From Paraphysomonas bandaiensis (taxonomy: Eukaryota; Chrysophyceae), in NCBI GenBank assembly GCA_965644295.1, contig CBFFRP010000324.1, positions 124,001-188,000 on the forward strand: a stretch of DNA of 64,000 nt, given 5' to 3'. Positions 35,509 through 46,800 of this stretch are shown here, one piece after another. The position numbers and the translations under genes were made by a program. The notes beneath the pieces were generated by a model. That model had not been told where the DNA came from, searched no databases, and saw nothing but the letters and a program-made list of their open reading frames with translations. How positions within the stretch are numbered: position 1 is the first letter of the stretch; each line of letters opens with the position of its first letter.

Positions 35509-35675
35509 CAGGGATAGGGAAAAATATATTGCAATACTATTGTTAGATAGCGTTCCATGAATAGTATTGATGGACTTTTTAAACCGACCCTACAATACTA
35601 TTGCAATATATTGTGATGGAATATTTTACCAGTCCACCTATCTATATATTCTACAATATATTGTTCCCTATCCTG
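35509..35675. mobile_element. hAT-type MITE, 167 bp
   Basis: Terminal inverted repeats CAGGGATAGGGAAAAATATATTG and, on the other end, CAGGATAGGGAACAATATATTG. It is flanked by an exact 8-bp duplication ATATATAG (35501-35508 and 35676-35683). CAGG ends with 8-bp duplications are the hAT signature. No coding capacity; internal copies of CAATACTATTG suggest a fold-back structure. Confidence 0.88.
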
Positions 35676-35794
35676 ATATATAGTGACTATGTAGGGTCAT
35701 GACAGTCAAAGATTGTAGCAGTAGTGATATATGACTTACAGATCAGTTAACTTACCTAAAGTATGCAATATAAGTAGATAACATTGATAAATTT

Positions 35795-36431
35795 CAGGGC
35801 TACATAACAATTACTTGACTTGCAATTAAATCGCATGGAATATTCTTAAGAATTTCAATTTAATTGCTCGCTGGAAAGTTGTAATTAAGTTGCAATTAAT
35901 TAGCAATTATTTACTTTATAGTATAAGGACGTAATATTAGAATTAGAACTTGAAAAACATTGCCCCTAATGGCCATCATACTTAATGGCTATTATAATGG
36001 TGGGAAATTTGGCCTCCAGTTATATGTATTTCTTTATTTCTTTACATGATGGTGTAAAAGAAGATGATGGTGTCGACTCACCGACCCATGACTCACTGAC
36101 GACGAGAAGACACAAAAGGCGATTACGCACTACTATACCAATTAGATACTGGTGCTTGAAGTATATATACTATATACTCCACTACTAATTGTGTAGAAAG
36201 GCTTTTCTGTAGTGCAAAGCCAACATGAGTGATCTGCACATCACCATAGCACCTCATCGATTGAAGGCCAATATGTTTTTGCGCTGGAATGCTAGTACAG
36301 TTGAAGATGCTATTCGTGCTTGTAATGAGTAGCTAATTTAATTTAAATTGCGCGAGCTATAACTAATAATTGCAATTTAATTGCTCAAAAAGATTTGCAA
36401 TTTCATTGCAATTAATTGTTACGCAGCCCTG
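35795..36431. mobile_element. Degenerate hAT transposon, 637 bp
   Basis: Ends CAGGGCTACATAACAATTA and TAATTGTTACGCAGCCCTG form inverted repeats, flanked by an exact 8-bp duplication ATAAATTT (35787-35794 and 36432-36439). Subterminal DNA has many GCAATTAA-type motifs on both sides. The interior keeps the 3' end of a transposase gene only, so the copy is non-autonomous. Confidence 0.9.
36182..36333 (+). pseudogene. hAT transposase C-terminal dimerisation fragment
   Basis: The + strand encodes TTNCVERLFCSAK in one frame and, after a one-base shift near 36220, LHITIAPHRLKANMFLRWN in another, ending DAIRACNE and a stop. The VERLF...R..L...MFLRWN pattern is the hAT C-terminal dimerisation region. 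Frame break and missing N-terminus make it a relic. Confidence 0.8.
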
Positions 36432-36439
36432 ATAAATTT

Positions 36440-36940
36440 TAAGGGTATGAATGGTTTTTTACCAATATCACTAATATCTACAATTATACACCATCAGGTA
36501 GAAAGATCTACCGACTTTTCATTGATAAATATGCTTTTTACCATCAATTTCACTTCCAGATTAGACTGAAACACAGACATGCGCAACCTAGCAATCGTGT
36601 CAGAATTGATCGTAGCTGTCGTGCGAAGCGCTTAATATTGAAAATCTGATGGGACATGTCACTGACGTTCATCAAGCAAGATTAGTGCAGGTATCGCTTT
36701 GTATTCTGCACATCACTGGTATGGCAGGTTTCCATGACTGCGAAAACTGTTCGAAAACATTGGCTCTTCACATAAAAACACTATCTTTTAAACAGCTCAA
36801 AATGTATGGAGAATACATATCCACTTTAGAGTGGACAACATGAGGAATAATTGCGCCGTTTTTCTGTGTAATGGCATCGCAAAAAACAACAAACCATAAC
36901 AGTTTCACAATGCCCACCAACAACAGCGAGTGTAATACGC
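36440..36940. other. Intergenic stretch
   Basis: No gene or element recognised beyond the right hAT target duplication. A 64-codon ORF at 36649-36843 has no family features and overlaps the likely 3' UTR of the neighbouring minus-strand gene. Confidence 0.35.
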
Positions 36941-37420
36941 TTAAATACATTTCGGGTTATACCCTCGATGTGTAACACTCCATTTTCCACGCCCAACTGT
37001 GGACGGCGCACGGTCCTTGAACACTTTTCTTCCTAAAACTCTCCCTTCTGAATCCTTTACTGCACGTGGTCCCTCTAAAGAACTTAAGTTGGGTGCTAAT
37101 TGTTTATGATAATCACTTTGACGATTATTAAATGAAGATTCGTCTTGTGATCGGGGATCAGCATCCCCTTTAAAACACTTCTCATGATAAAAGAATCGGA
37201 GTTTCCGTCCGTCTCTGCACATCACTGATTGTCCCTTATATATAGTCTGCTTACAGGCACGACAAGTTCCTATTCTATTTAATGGTAATGGACCTGAGAG
37301 CTCCCAGTATGATTCACCGGTCCTTATATTCGATCCACTGTATGCGGTCATGTTGATATGATCTGAAGAATTATGTGGATCTTGTTTATGATGCGTGAGT
37401 GTGATGGAGGTAGTGAACAT
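36941..37420 (-). CDS. Small conserved-looking protein with a Cys/His zinc-binding motif
   Basis: Intronless, at most 159 residues. The start is either ATG 37420 or ATG 37351 (MTAYSGSNIRTGE); I favour 37351 because the ordered part begins there. A treble-clef-like core reads CRACKQTIYKGQSVMCRDGR...FFYHEKCF, giving CxxC...C...HxxC, followed by GDADPRSQ. The C-terminus is polar and ends VGRGKWSVTHRGYNPKCI. This could bind one zinc ion, similar in spacing to LIM-half or PARP-type fingers, and act in protein or nucleic-acid binding. I do not know the family. Its upstream region is shared with the divergent LRR gene. Confidence 0.7.
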   Translation of the reverse strand: MFTTSITLTHHKQDPHNSSDHINMTAYSGSNIRTGESYWELSGPLPLNRIGTCRACKQTIYKGQSVMCRDGRKLRFFYHEKCFKGDADPRSQDESSFNNRQSDYHKQLAPNLSSLEGPRAVKDSEGRVLGRKVFKDRAPSTVGRGKWSVTHRGYNPKCI

Positions 37421-37608
37421 ACCCCCCTACTGCTACGTAGAACAGAGCAGAGCAGAGTTCTAGAGTGGTACTCCACAATAGCTATAAAATACACATACGC
37501 TGCTGCTGGTGCTTCTGTAGATACAGGCAACAGGCAGGCATAGCTGCAGGGAATACAGAGTGTATTCCTATAGTCTATACATGTCCACCTGCAGCAGCTT
37601 CTGTCGAA

Positions 37609-37653
37609 CAGGAATACTGTACCACAGGAATACTGTACCACAGGAATACAGTG
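37609..37653. repeat. 16-bp tandem repeat in a divergent promoter
   Basis: Unit CAGGAATACTGTACCA occurs twice in full (37609-37640) and once in part. The ACTGTAC core resembles half of the recurring upstream motif. It lies about 150 nt upstream of the LRR gene start, between two divergent genes. Confidence 0.7.
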
Positions 37654-37782
37654 TACAGAGGTGTACACAGCAGTCCATAGCACACAACAGTATGCAGCAC
37701 CATCACAGTTACACTCATACTCATAACACAAATATACATACATCTATCTGCATATATCTACTGTGCTGTGCACTATCGACTG

Positions 37783-38979
37783 ATGGGCTCCACTGCCAGT
37801 GTGTCTGTAGTTCCCAGCGACATGACCCTACTTCTGGATATATTTAACAGTCACCGTGAGAAGCTCTCGTCACTGTTCCCCGACACATCATCACAGCTTA
37901 CAGACTGTATATCAGAGAATCAGCTCGTTGATATCATAATTCACCACCCAGATATATGTAACCTGTTGCTCAGATGGACGGGTAGCTCGAGAATCGACCC
38001 TTATATTTTATCATTAGCTTCTGACTGTGCTGAAGTGGTTGATATTTTTGAATCCAAAGACATGAGTCACATCTGTGTAGATAACAGTGATTGCTCAAGT
38101 ATTACCGACTTTATAAATCAAAATATCGCTGGAAGCCAGTATACACTCAATGCTGAGAGTAGGGAACTTGAGAGTATTGAATTTTTAAGTTTACATCTCC
38201 GTAATGAGTTGTTCAAAATAAGAGCGCTAAACCTCAGCAGCAATCAAATTACAGCAGATGCAGTTGCCGCTTCCGCTATGAAGGAATCCTCGCTGTTTCA
38301 ATTAAATATTGGTTGTAATTTGTTCTATAATCTTTCGGATTTGGTATATCGCCTTCCAGCTTCCTTAGTTATTCTAGACCTATCTTATACAGAAAACATA
38401 CAATTCTCTCAAGGAGTTTTTTTTTCATGTCCCCAGCTACTACATCTTGTCTTAGACGGATGTTGCATTGAGACTACGTCATATGAATGTACGGATGAGG
38501 ACATTGATGCATCAGAGCAGGGTAACTCGCCGATAAGTCGAGAATATGCGTCTTCGATTTTCTGCGGCCTTATGTGCCTCACTTACCTTAGCCTCAGGGA
38601 AAATTCTCTGGAGAAGGCCAGTGCCCTAGAGGGGTTAAATTATTTTGTAAAGCAGAATTTGTCTAGTGAAGCTGACGCAATTTGGGCATCTAATGCTCCC
38701 ATGTTGCGGCATGTTAATTTTGGAGAAAATCCGCTATGTGACATTTCAGCAGAGTACAAGGCCGCCATGCAGCTGGTTCGATCCCTACCATGTGTACATT
38801 TTATTGACGGAAGAGTAGTGGAAAAGGGCCAAGATGAGGAGTCGTCGAAAACACCTCTGACTTTTCAGTTGCCGCTTCGCCCTGATAACGAACAAGCTGT
38901 GGTGGGAGTAACTGACGCAATGGAGGCCGAGTTCAATGCAGCATTGCGACAGGAACAAGATTCAACAGTCGTCTCCTAA
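37783..38979 (+). CDS. Leucine-rich repeat protein with predicted N-myristoylation
   Basis: Intronless, 398 residues. The start MGSTASVSVV at 37783 is the first ATG; Gly2/Ser-Thr is a fair N-myristoylation context. An N-terminal helical region of about 120 residues precedes irregular SDS22-like LRRs: ALNLSSNQI, LFQLNIGCNLF, LVILDLSYTENI, LLHLVLDGCCI, LTYLSLRENSLE and LRHVNFGENPL. An LRR-cap-like end follows with AMQLVRSLPCVHFIDGRVV. The C-terminus is acidic and polar. Such proteins are protein-interaction modules, common in cilia/flagella and tubulin assembly (TBCE-like), but no CAP-Gly or ubiquitin-like domain is present, so the role is open. Confidence 0.85.
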   Translation: MGSTASVSVVPSDMTLLLDIFNSHREKLSSLFPDTSSQLTDCISENQLVDIIIHHPDICNLLLRWTGSSRIDPYILSLASDCAEVVDIFESKDMSHICVDNSDCSSITDFINQNIAGSQYTLNAESRELESIEFLSLHLRNELFKIRALNLSSNQITADAVAASAMKESSLFQLNIGCNLFYNLSDLVYRLPASLVILDLSYTENIQFSQGVFFSCPQLLHLVLDGCCIETTSYECTDEDIDASEQGNSPISREYASSIFCGLMCLTYLSLRENSLEKASALEGLNYFVKQNLSSEADAIWASNAPMLRHVNFGENPLCDISAEYKAAMQLVRSLPCVHFIDGRVVEKGQDEESSKTPLTFQLPLRPDNEQAVVGVTDAMEAEFNAALRQEQDSTVVS

Positions 38980-39952
38980 CAGTGCTTTCAATACATACCT
39001 ATCGTACTGGGGTTCATGATATGGATTTGAGTAAAGTGCTGTCATCGAATGGAAGACGACCTACCGACCACAGCGCCTCCTTGACGAGGTTGAGTACCTG
39101 TAAAATCAGAAAAAGCGTTCATAGTGACGGCTGGTGGATTATCTGTAAGAACAGAAAAACTATTCGTTCGTAAGACCTTATCTTCGAGTTGAATTACCAA
39201 CGTAAAGTCTTATTGTGTAGTCGTAGATATTGTTCGATTTTGTTTATAGAAATGCATGTCGGTAAATATTGTAACTTACGTGGGCCACTAAGTGCGTAGT
39301 CAGCACAGAAAATTGCTATATATTAAACGATATGGTATTATACTTATTTTCATGCGCAGCAGCTTTACTATTCGTAAAGAAGGATACAATTATTACACGT
39401 CTTTCGTGACGTAGGACACACTATAACATAAATTAATAGATACATAATACATATTGAAAGAAATTGTAATAATGTTGAATGTTGAGTGTTGACTATATAC
39501 TCTGTACTCAGGGCTACCAAGTGACAGTATTCGATTTAACGTAAATATTAGGTGTACTCCAATATGTCCGAACTAGTAGAACTAAGCTTTGTGTATTGTG
39601 TAGCTATGCATTATTTGATTATCAGAATAAATAATAAATAGTATTGATTCGATGCTAGTAATCTAGTAATTATGAGCGAAACTTCTTAAAAAAGAACAGT
39701 TTGGGACGGCAAATCACCCCACTAGGATCTAGGATCATCACGTTAGTTTGAAAGTCCTTCTAAAATCTGTGTGTAAATATCACTTTTTATGAATAATATC
39801 TTGCCATTTATGTCACGCCGGGTATTCGCTATTCGTAATTCCTCTCAACTAGGTGTCACAATGACAAGAAATCACGAAAAATATAAGGATATGAACTTTC
39901 AACTTCACAATGAAAACTACAAAATATCGACCCCAGCATTCAGTGGGAGCTT
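38980..39952. other. Intergenic stretch between convergent genes
   Basis: AT-rich 3' flanks of the LRR and DnaJ genes. The short ORFs at 38982-39173 and 39789-39986 have no recognisable features. No element seen. Confidence 0.35.
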
Positions 39953-40907
39953 TCAGCGAAGTCTGCCATTGATAGGAATTCGATGATTTCGCCCTGAAGA
40001 AGCTCCCCCAATTCTCGGTTGTCCTCCCGCCTCAGTGAATTCCTCCACTGTCGTCTCACGGCGTCCATCTGGATGTAGTACAGTAGTCTCCTTGCGCACA
40101 CGACGCGTGCCGTCTCCATTAACCACTGTCGTGGTGGAAGTAGAAGTCGACGACCGCCCTAAAAGAGTCGAAAATATATCAAACAATAAACGCAATGACT
40201 TCATCATTCATCATATACCTGATCTCCCACTGCTCTGAATACTGCTACTACTCATCGATGAATGACCCATCATACCACTGAATGGATCGCCAAAACCATC
40301 TCCGAACGGATCCCCGAATGGGTCGCCAAATCGACTCCGCGTGCTGTGTGAATTTTGTTGTCTTCGCCGCGATCTTCCCCCGGTAAAGAAAGGGTCATCA
40401 AATGGATCATGTCCGCCCATGCCACCAAACATACTGTCTGAAAAGAAATCATCAAAGAGTCCCCCCATGCCTCCTCTTCCACCATGCATATCCCGATGAA
40501 ATTCCTCAAAAAAATGATTGAAAATATCAAATGCGTGGTCTTCACTGAAACGCCCACGTCCACGATGCTGCCGTCTTGGTTGGTAAGAGAACTCACTATC
40601 TGCATCATCGTATTGCGCTGCTTCAGGGCCGCTGTGGCCATATCGGTCATAATGCGCTCGTGTCTGCGGATTACTTAATACTTCATAAGCTTCTGCTATG
40701 AGTTTAAACATCTCAGATGCAGTCTCCGGGTCATCAGGGTTTTTATCCGGGTGCCACTTAATGGCAAGCTGTAGTAGAATCCATTCGGTGAGCATTAGCA
40801 TTATATGAAGAGAGTTACTGTACCTTCTTGTACGCTTTCTTGATATCTGCATCAGAAGCTGATCGATCCAATTGCAGTATCTCATAGAAGCACACTTTAT
40901 CTGCCAT
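39953..40907 (-). CDS. DnaJ/HSP40 co-chaperone, DNAJB6-like
   Basis: Three exons: 40907-about 40823, then after a ~55-nt intron to about 40216, then about 40158-39953. The J domain opens [20 protein letters not shown] and continues across the first intron into [20 protein letters not shown], so the HPD that stimulates Hsp70 ATPase is intact. A Gly/Phe-rich region follows ([15 protein letters not shown], repeated FGDPFGDPF), then a Ser/Thr-rich segment and a C-terminal strand-rich part ([17 protein letters not shown]). This is the class B architecture of DNAJB2/B6/B7, which suppress protein aggregation. No cysteine-rich zinc domain. A cytosolic or nuclear Hsp70 partner is the likely role. Confidence 0.88.
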
Positions 40908-41435
40908 TATACTCTAAACACGCCGCACAGATATGCCGCTAACACGATATGTATACTGAATGAAATCTGATCACTTGTAGATTAAATCACAACACTTGAA
41001 TGGAATTATTAATACTAAGAAGTAGATGTGTATGTATGTGTATATACTGTTAATGTTCAGTAGACCGGACGGTATATGTATGCCTGGTATACTATACAGC
41101 ACTGGAGGGAACCTTACACAGCAGTATGGTATACTCTACTACTATATACTGCTGTCTGTAGGAGTTGACTTCAAGGATCTCAGACTGCAAAGAAGTGTCG
41201 AAGAAAAGAACATATACACATACCTTCGAGGGCGGACATGTGGCATACTGCTGTGTATGGAGAGAACAGTACAGTATTCCAACTGCACACTGGTGCATGT
41301 CGTAGTTTTTGTATTGTAGTTTCGATACCGAATTCCGAAAATTCAGTTTTCAGATTCTGCAAGTCCACAATAAAAAACGGTCCTAAAAAACACAATGCAC
41401 TGCTACACATACAGCAGTATATACAGTGTATATAC
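40908..41435. promoter_or_regulatory. Upstream region of the DnaJ gene
   Basis: Rich in copies of the recurring motif: ACACAGCAGTATGGTATAC (41117-41134), TATATACTGCTGTCTGTA (41144-41160) and TACAGCAGTA (41411-41420). The first two face each other as an inverted pair about 210-250 nt upstream of the DnaJ start. No gene supported; short ORFs here are compositional. Confidence 0.4.
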
Positions 41436-43011
41436 AGGGTCGGTCAAAAAGAAAACAACAACGGTTTTTTGAGAATTTCACTTAAGCAAATGTAAAAACT
41501 GGATATTACTCTAATAATAGGAAATGTGTAGTTTTTTTAGGGCTTTCTAATGAGCTATTCAGTTTAAAAATTGGTGAAAATTTTCTTAATTAAAGTGTCA
41601 AAACCTTGATTTTTAGGCTACTTATAAAAACCCCCCACTTAATACTTAGTGGCATATCCTTTCGCATCTATCACAGCTTGGCACCTTCTAGGCATGCTAT
41701 CTACTAGATCAGACAATAAGCTAACTGGGAGTTCATTCCATGTCTTCAGTAGCAGCTGAAAAAGCTCGTTTAGGTCGTTGGAAGATCGGTCTTTCATGCG
41801 ATGATCTAGGATTGCCCAAAGATTCACTATCGGGTTCAAATCAGGAGATTGAGCAGGCCAATCCATACGGATAAGATCTTGGTCATCATACCATTGTCGT
41901 ACAATTCTCGCGGTGTGTTTCGGATCGTTGTCTTCTTGGAAAATACAGTCGAAATCAGGGTATAGTCGCGCTGCACTGGGATAGAAATGGTTTTCAACGA
42001 TGTGTAGGTACTGTTCCTTCCTTAAAATTCCCTCCACACGGTACAAATCTCCTACGCCATGAGCACAGAAACATCCCCAAACCATTATTTTATCGTCATG
42101 CTTCACAGTCGCTGTAGTACAGGCCGGATCATATCTTTCGCCAACAGCTCTCCAACAACGCTGCTTTCGGCGATAGCGAAGGACAAAAGGGGACTCGTCC
42201 GACCAAATAACTTTTCTTCACTGTTCAACAGTCCAATTGAGGTGAGCTCTTGCCCATTCCAATCTCCTAATCCTGTTGCGTTCGCTAACAAAGGGCTTTC
42301 TTGTGGCCCATTGTGATTGGAAGTTGGAGCAACTGTTAATACGGCGTCTAAACGTCCGTTCTGATACCTTAATTGAAGGAAGAAGACTTTTAAGCTGTGG
42401 TCCACTTACCATACGATTCTTCTTCACTTCTCTGACAATCAAAGCATCATCTCTTTCAGTTGTTTTTCTCTTTCTACCGGAGCCTGGAGTGCGGTTGAAA
42501 CTTTTCGTCGAGATTATTTTGTTGTAAACTCTGCATAAATTACCGGAATTTAGCTTCATCCGCTTCCCAATATCACGAAAAGTAAGTCCGGCATGTCGAA
42601 GTGCGAGTAGTTGCGTCTTGTCAGCACTATTCATGTGATAATGCCTTCGTGGAGTTTGCTTCTTTCGGCCTCTCCGTTCTACACGTACCATTAACCAAAT
42701 CCAATTCTAACTGAAGCAAACTGCAGTGCATACAATGTATTTAATAGTTCACTATAAGTAATAGCGTCTAAACGCTTCCATTAAAGTGGTAATAAGATTT
42801 TAATATGACACAGGGTTTTTTAGAGTGAATGCGAAAACCCAGGGTGCCTCTTTATCTCACGAAGGAGCAAAAATTACATATACAACATCATATATCAAAA
42901 TACGTATCTTGAAAAGCTCTACATTTTTTATTATTTGAGTTTGCTCTGATTTTTGACATGTGTTGAAAAAACGCGAAAAAACCGTGGTTGTTTTCTTTTT
43001 GACCGACCCTG
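41436..43011 (-). mobile_element. Tc1/mariner transposon, 1,576 bp, inactive
   Basis: Inverted ends CAGGGTCGGTCAAAAAGAAA on both sides, differing slightly further in. TA dinucleotides flank both ends (41434-41435 and 43012-43013), the Tc1/mariner target duplication. It carries one transposase gene on the minus strand that no longer encodes a working enzyme. Confidence 0.95.
41639..42691 (-). pseudogene. Tc1/mariner transposase with in-frame stop and altered catalytic residue
   Basis: The N-terminal half has paired helix-turn-helix DNA-binding segments (LALRHAGLTFRDIGKRM and RTFRRRINS) with a GRKRKT linker. A TGA stops the frame after WTVEQ at about 42218, and the same frame continues with VIWSDESPF. 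The catalytic core then reads WSDES (first Asp), EDNDPKHTA (second Asp) and SPDLNPIVNLW. The last block normally ends PIENLW, so the third acidic residue of the DDE triad is Val here. Both lesions inactivate the copy. The rest of the length (about 350 residues) is typical of the family. Confidence 0.92.
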
Positions 43012-43800
43012 TAGGTGTATGATATGCAGCCAGATCACAAGTGGACATGATGATCAATTCCAGCGCACAATCCTCGACCTGTGCCTCCCCCTCCATGACC
43101 CTCTAATTCGTGAGGCCCTCCTATGTCAGTGCTCTTCAGCACATTCAAGTGCTTCAACATCGTGATTCTAGCCAGCCCTGATGCCATACGAATGTATCCT
43201 TAAGTGGAATTTCCCGCTGGGCACCGGAAATACACAATTGAAGAGCTAAAGTGCGTATATTAATTCTAATGAACGCATCCGTGTTAGTACTGATATGGGT
43301 ATGTATCAGGCCTCCTTGGCAGTGGAATTAACAGCCTCAGTAACCCAAGAAAACATCCGCGGAGTTTATTTTATGGTGTGTCTACGCGCTCCCAGCGCGA
43401 TGGTTATCGCGCACCGGTCTAATCATTTTTCAGGATTAATCACGATTATTACCTTCCTCCTGTAAGTTTTCCCTTTCAACGACCAGATTAGAACTTGTTG
43501 TTTTCGTATCAGCATAACTACTATTGCACTTCGTACTGCATGCTTATACGCTGTGCCGGTTAATGGACATTCTATTATTCAAAAAATACATGTGCATTGA
43601 AAAGCGTCTCCTATTCAATGCCGTTGGTATATTTAAGTGCGCGTTCTTTTAATTAAATTTATTTCTCTTACAATATCTTCAAATGCATCAGCCTAGCAAT
43701 ATAGATAGACATGTCGAACTAAAGGCCTGTCTGCGTACATCTACGAACTGACATGGCTTAATCACGATGACAATCTCGCTAGGATTATGCAACAATCAAG
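43012..43800. other. Intergenic stretch right of the mariner element
   Basis: No gene supported. Position 43020-43165 is open and GC-richer than the surroundings but has no family features. The rest is AT-rich, including the 3' flank of the subtilase gene. Confidence 0.35.
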
Positions 43801-46800
43801 TTATGGTAACAGATTTTCCCGCGCAGATGCTGATTCCTTGCGACGCTTTATAGTCCACCTGATTTCATATAGTAAAACAACACTACACGATTATTACGTG
43901 AACGCTTACCATGAAACAGCCGTACACACCAGACACAACACGGCAGCGGCAACAGAAATACCGACAATAAATTCAGTAGACTTAGTCAAGTCGTCATCAT
44001 CGTCGTTCTTGTTAACATCCACCCCGCCAAGATCGAATTTGGTTTCCGAACTCGTACCAGTGAGGGTCACCGAGGATGAGTTTGCGGCAGAAAACACTAC
44101 CTTGGCATGCTTAAGACGGTTGGTGTAGAGTTCGTCGTCATACAGAGATAAGGTATACAGGCCCTCGGGTAAACAGTATCTACATGCAAAATATTGATGT
44201 TGACTTATTTCTACAAGAAAGATATAGTAATGCACCTGTCTGCCTGCTCGTCGCTAACCAGTAATGTCCCAGCAGCAACAACAGTGTCATCGGAGTCGGT
44301 GACGGTATAGTACGCTTGGCCATACCTGAATCACATATCATTGAAGTGTATCCGACAAGTCGTAGCATACCATGTGTAGTCTGCAGAGTCATCATCAGTT
44401 ACATTCGCATACATAAGAGCCTGCAGCTCCGTACTTCCTTCCGGACAGGCATTGCATTTTCCATTGCTGAGGGTCATCGCCATTTGTTCTTGCTGCTTTG
44501 AAAGAAATACTCCACTACACTGGGAACTTACTTTGATGTACTGTGCTTGATTTTCGAATGCGGCAGAAGTATCTAGGTAAGCAGTGTAAGTCTCGTCCTC
44601 CTCCAAACACGCTGCACACTGATAAACGCGATTATCGACACTGTTATCGGTTACGTTGTTTTGGATAAAAGTACAATTGAAAGCCTCTGAGCCATCGCTG
44701 TGTAGGACTGTGAAATATAGTCCTCGCCAAGAGTTACCCGCATCCCAGTCCTCAAGCTGAAAGCGTACGAGCTGAAAAGCACTTTCTCCTGAATGTTGCT
44801 TACGCATGCAAGTCTCAGTCTCGTCATCCACAAGTACATCATCTGTGCTTACTGGGATGGGATTTATATTCGTCTCCGTCTCTTGTACACTACCTCCGCT
44901 GGTAATTACAATGCTGTACTTCTGATTGTCCCCAACAGCAAGACTATTGGCGACAACCTCTACAGACCATTGCCCAACCATAGGTTCTTCGATTACAACA
45001 CGCTCCACTGGATTGAATTCGTCTCCTTTAATGTTATTACCGTATGTCACATTGCCCAAGGGTGAAGTAACAATTAGATCAAGGTCATTGAGGAGATTCT
45101 TCGTTGACCACATTACATTAACAGGGTCGATCCATACTATTGTGGCCCGCAGAGGGGTCGCACTGCTAGTAACATCCACCACATACGTCCGTTGGGTGAG
45201 CGATTGCAATGTTTCATAGTCCGCCACATACAAATCCAAGTCAACCACTCCTGGAATGGGCAAAAGGTTAGTGAGCTGCACTTGTCCCCATCCCTGGTAC
45301 CGGTCTGGAGGGGTGGTGAGGTTCGTTGCAGGTAACACGCTAGTGGATGAGGTCATCGCGCCTGTCATACCCTCTCCACTGTGAATCTAAAAATCGACCA
45401 AACCAATCTACGAGTGAGACACACCATTACAGAGTAGAAAAGCTTACCATGGCCGCCTTCAAGAGAGCCCCAGATATTCCCTCACCATCCACCACAGCTG
45501 GACAAGAGCGGTACGAGGGGTCACAAAACGATGCCCAGTATGAAGTATTTTCAAAGTATTGGCGGATAAGAATAGCAGCACCAGCTGCCATTGGGGTAGC
45601 CATGCTAGTTCCACTTGAATCCTGCACATTGCAACTAGTAGTCTCATTTTCGTTGCGAACGCCTATATAACAATAACAATAACACCATTCAACATATAGA
45701 GAAGTGTACCTGCACTCATCAGAGAAGTTCCTGGGGTAACAATATTGGGTTTGATCATATGCTGGTCATAGTTGTATCCAATGCTTGAGAAATAGACTAC
45801 CATATCGTGATTGGGTGCCGCAGCGGAGGCTCCTACGGTGAGGGCATTTTTACTGACGCCAGGGGAGTGTACGCTGCAAACTATCAGCAATAATTTTACG
45901 AGGCACAAAACAACGCACACCTGGTATAGCCCGTCCGTCCATCGTTACCCGCAGCAACCTGGGTACACCACGGTAATTGAGGGTACGTATAATGTTACAT
46001 ACACCAGAAGTTACACGCACCACGAAAAGAAAGTCTGTGTTCTCATACATGAACTGGTCCACATCAAGCGCTTTAGTGGTGTAAGTATTAATACCAGGGG
46101 TGCCCCAGCTGTTGCTATGCACACGAGCCCCTGTATATTCATGAGTGTCAAGGTATAGTCATTGCAAAAATTATGAAACAGGTATTACCTGCGGAGTAGG
46201 CAGGGGGAAGGGCGATATTGTAGAGCGAAGGTACATTCAGGAAGTTGTCATTGGCATCCACGTCGAACATAGTTATCTGAGCATTCGATGCAAGGCCATT
46301 GTACGCACTTGCAGCAGCATTATCAGTGTCATTACACTTTCCAACAGATGCTCCTCCGCACCAAGTACCATGGTCATATCCATGAAGGGCTGGCTCCCCA
46401 TCTGCCCAAGCAACGTACTGAATCACCCTACATAACACGGTGGACGAACAAGGGTGTTAATACAATGCGAAAGTATCCAAAAAAACACATACTTCCTGCG
46501 GTAGTATTCAGTAATAGGGTTTGCATACTCGTCAGCGGGGGTGCGGGTAGTAGGCGTGCCTAACACGCGACAAACTATAAATGTATACCCATATGCACCA
46601 TCACGGCAATACCTGAGTAGTCAATAAGAAAGCAACTGAGGTCATCTAAACCAGAGTCTATCATGCCAAGGATATAACCCGATCCATCAAGATTAATGTC
46701 TGCATAGGGTGTTGCCAAGGACGAACCAGATTGCACATATGCATTTTGGTCGGTGGGGGCGGAAGCGTTGACATAATACTCAGAAGAAGATTCAAGGGAA

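Noticed and set aside
42218-42405. Intron in the mariner transposase to bypass the TGA
   Set aside because: The frame continues unchanged across the stop and the surrounding residues match the family, so it is a nonsense mutation, not a splice site.
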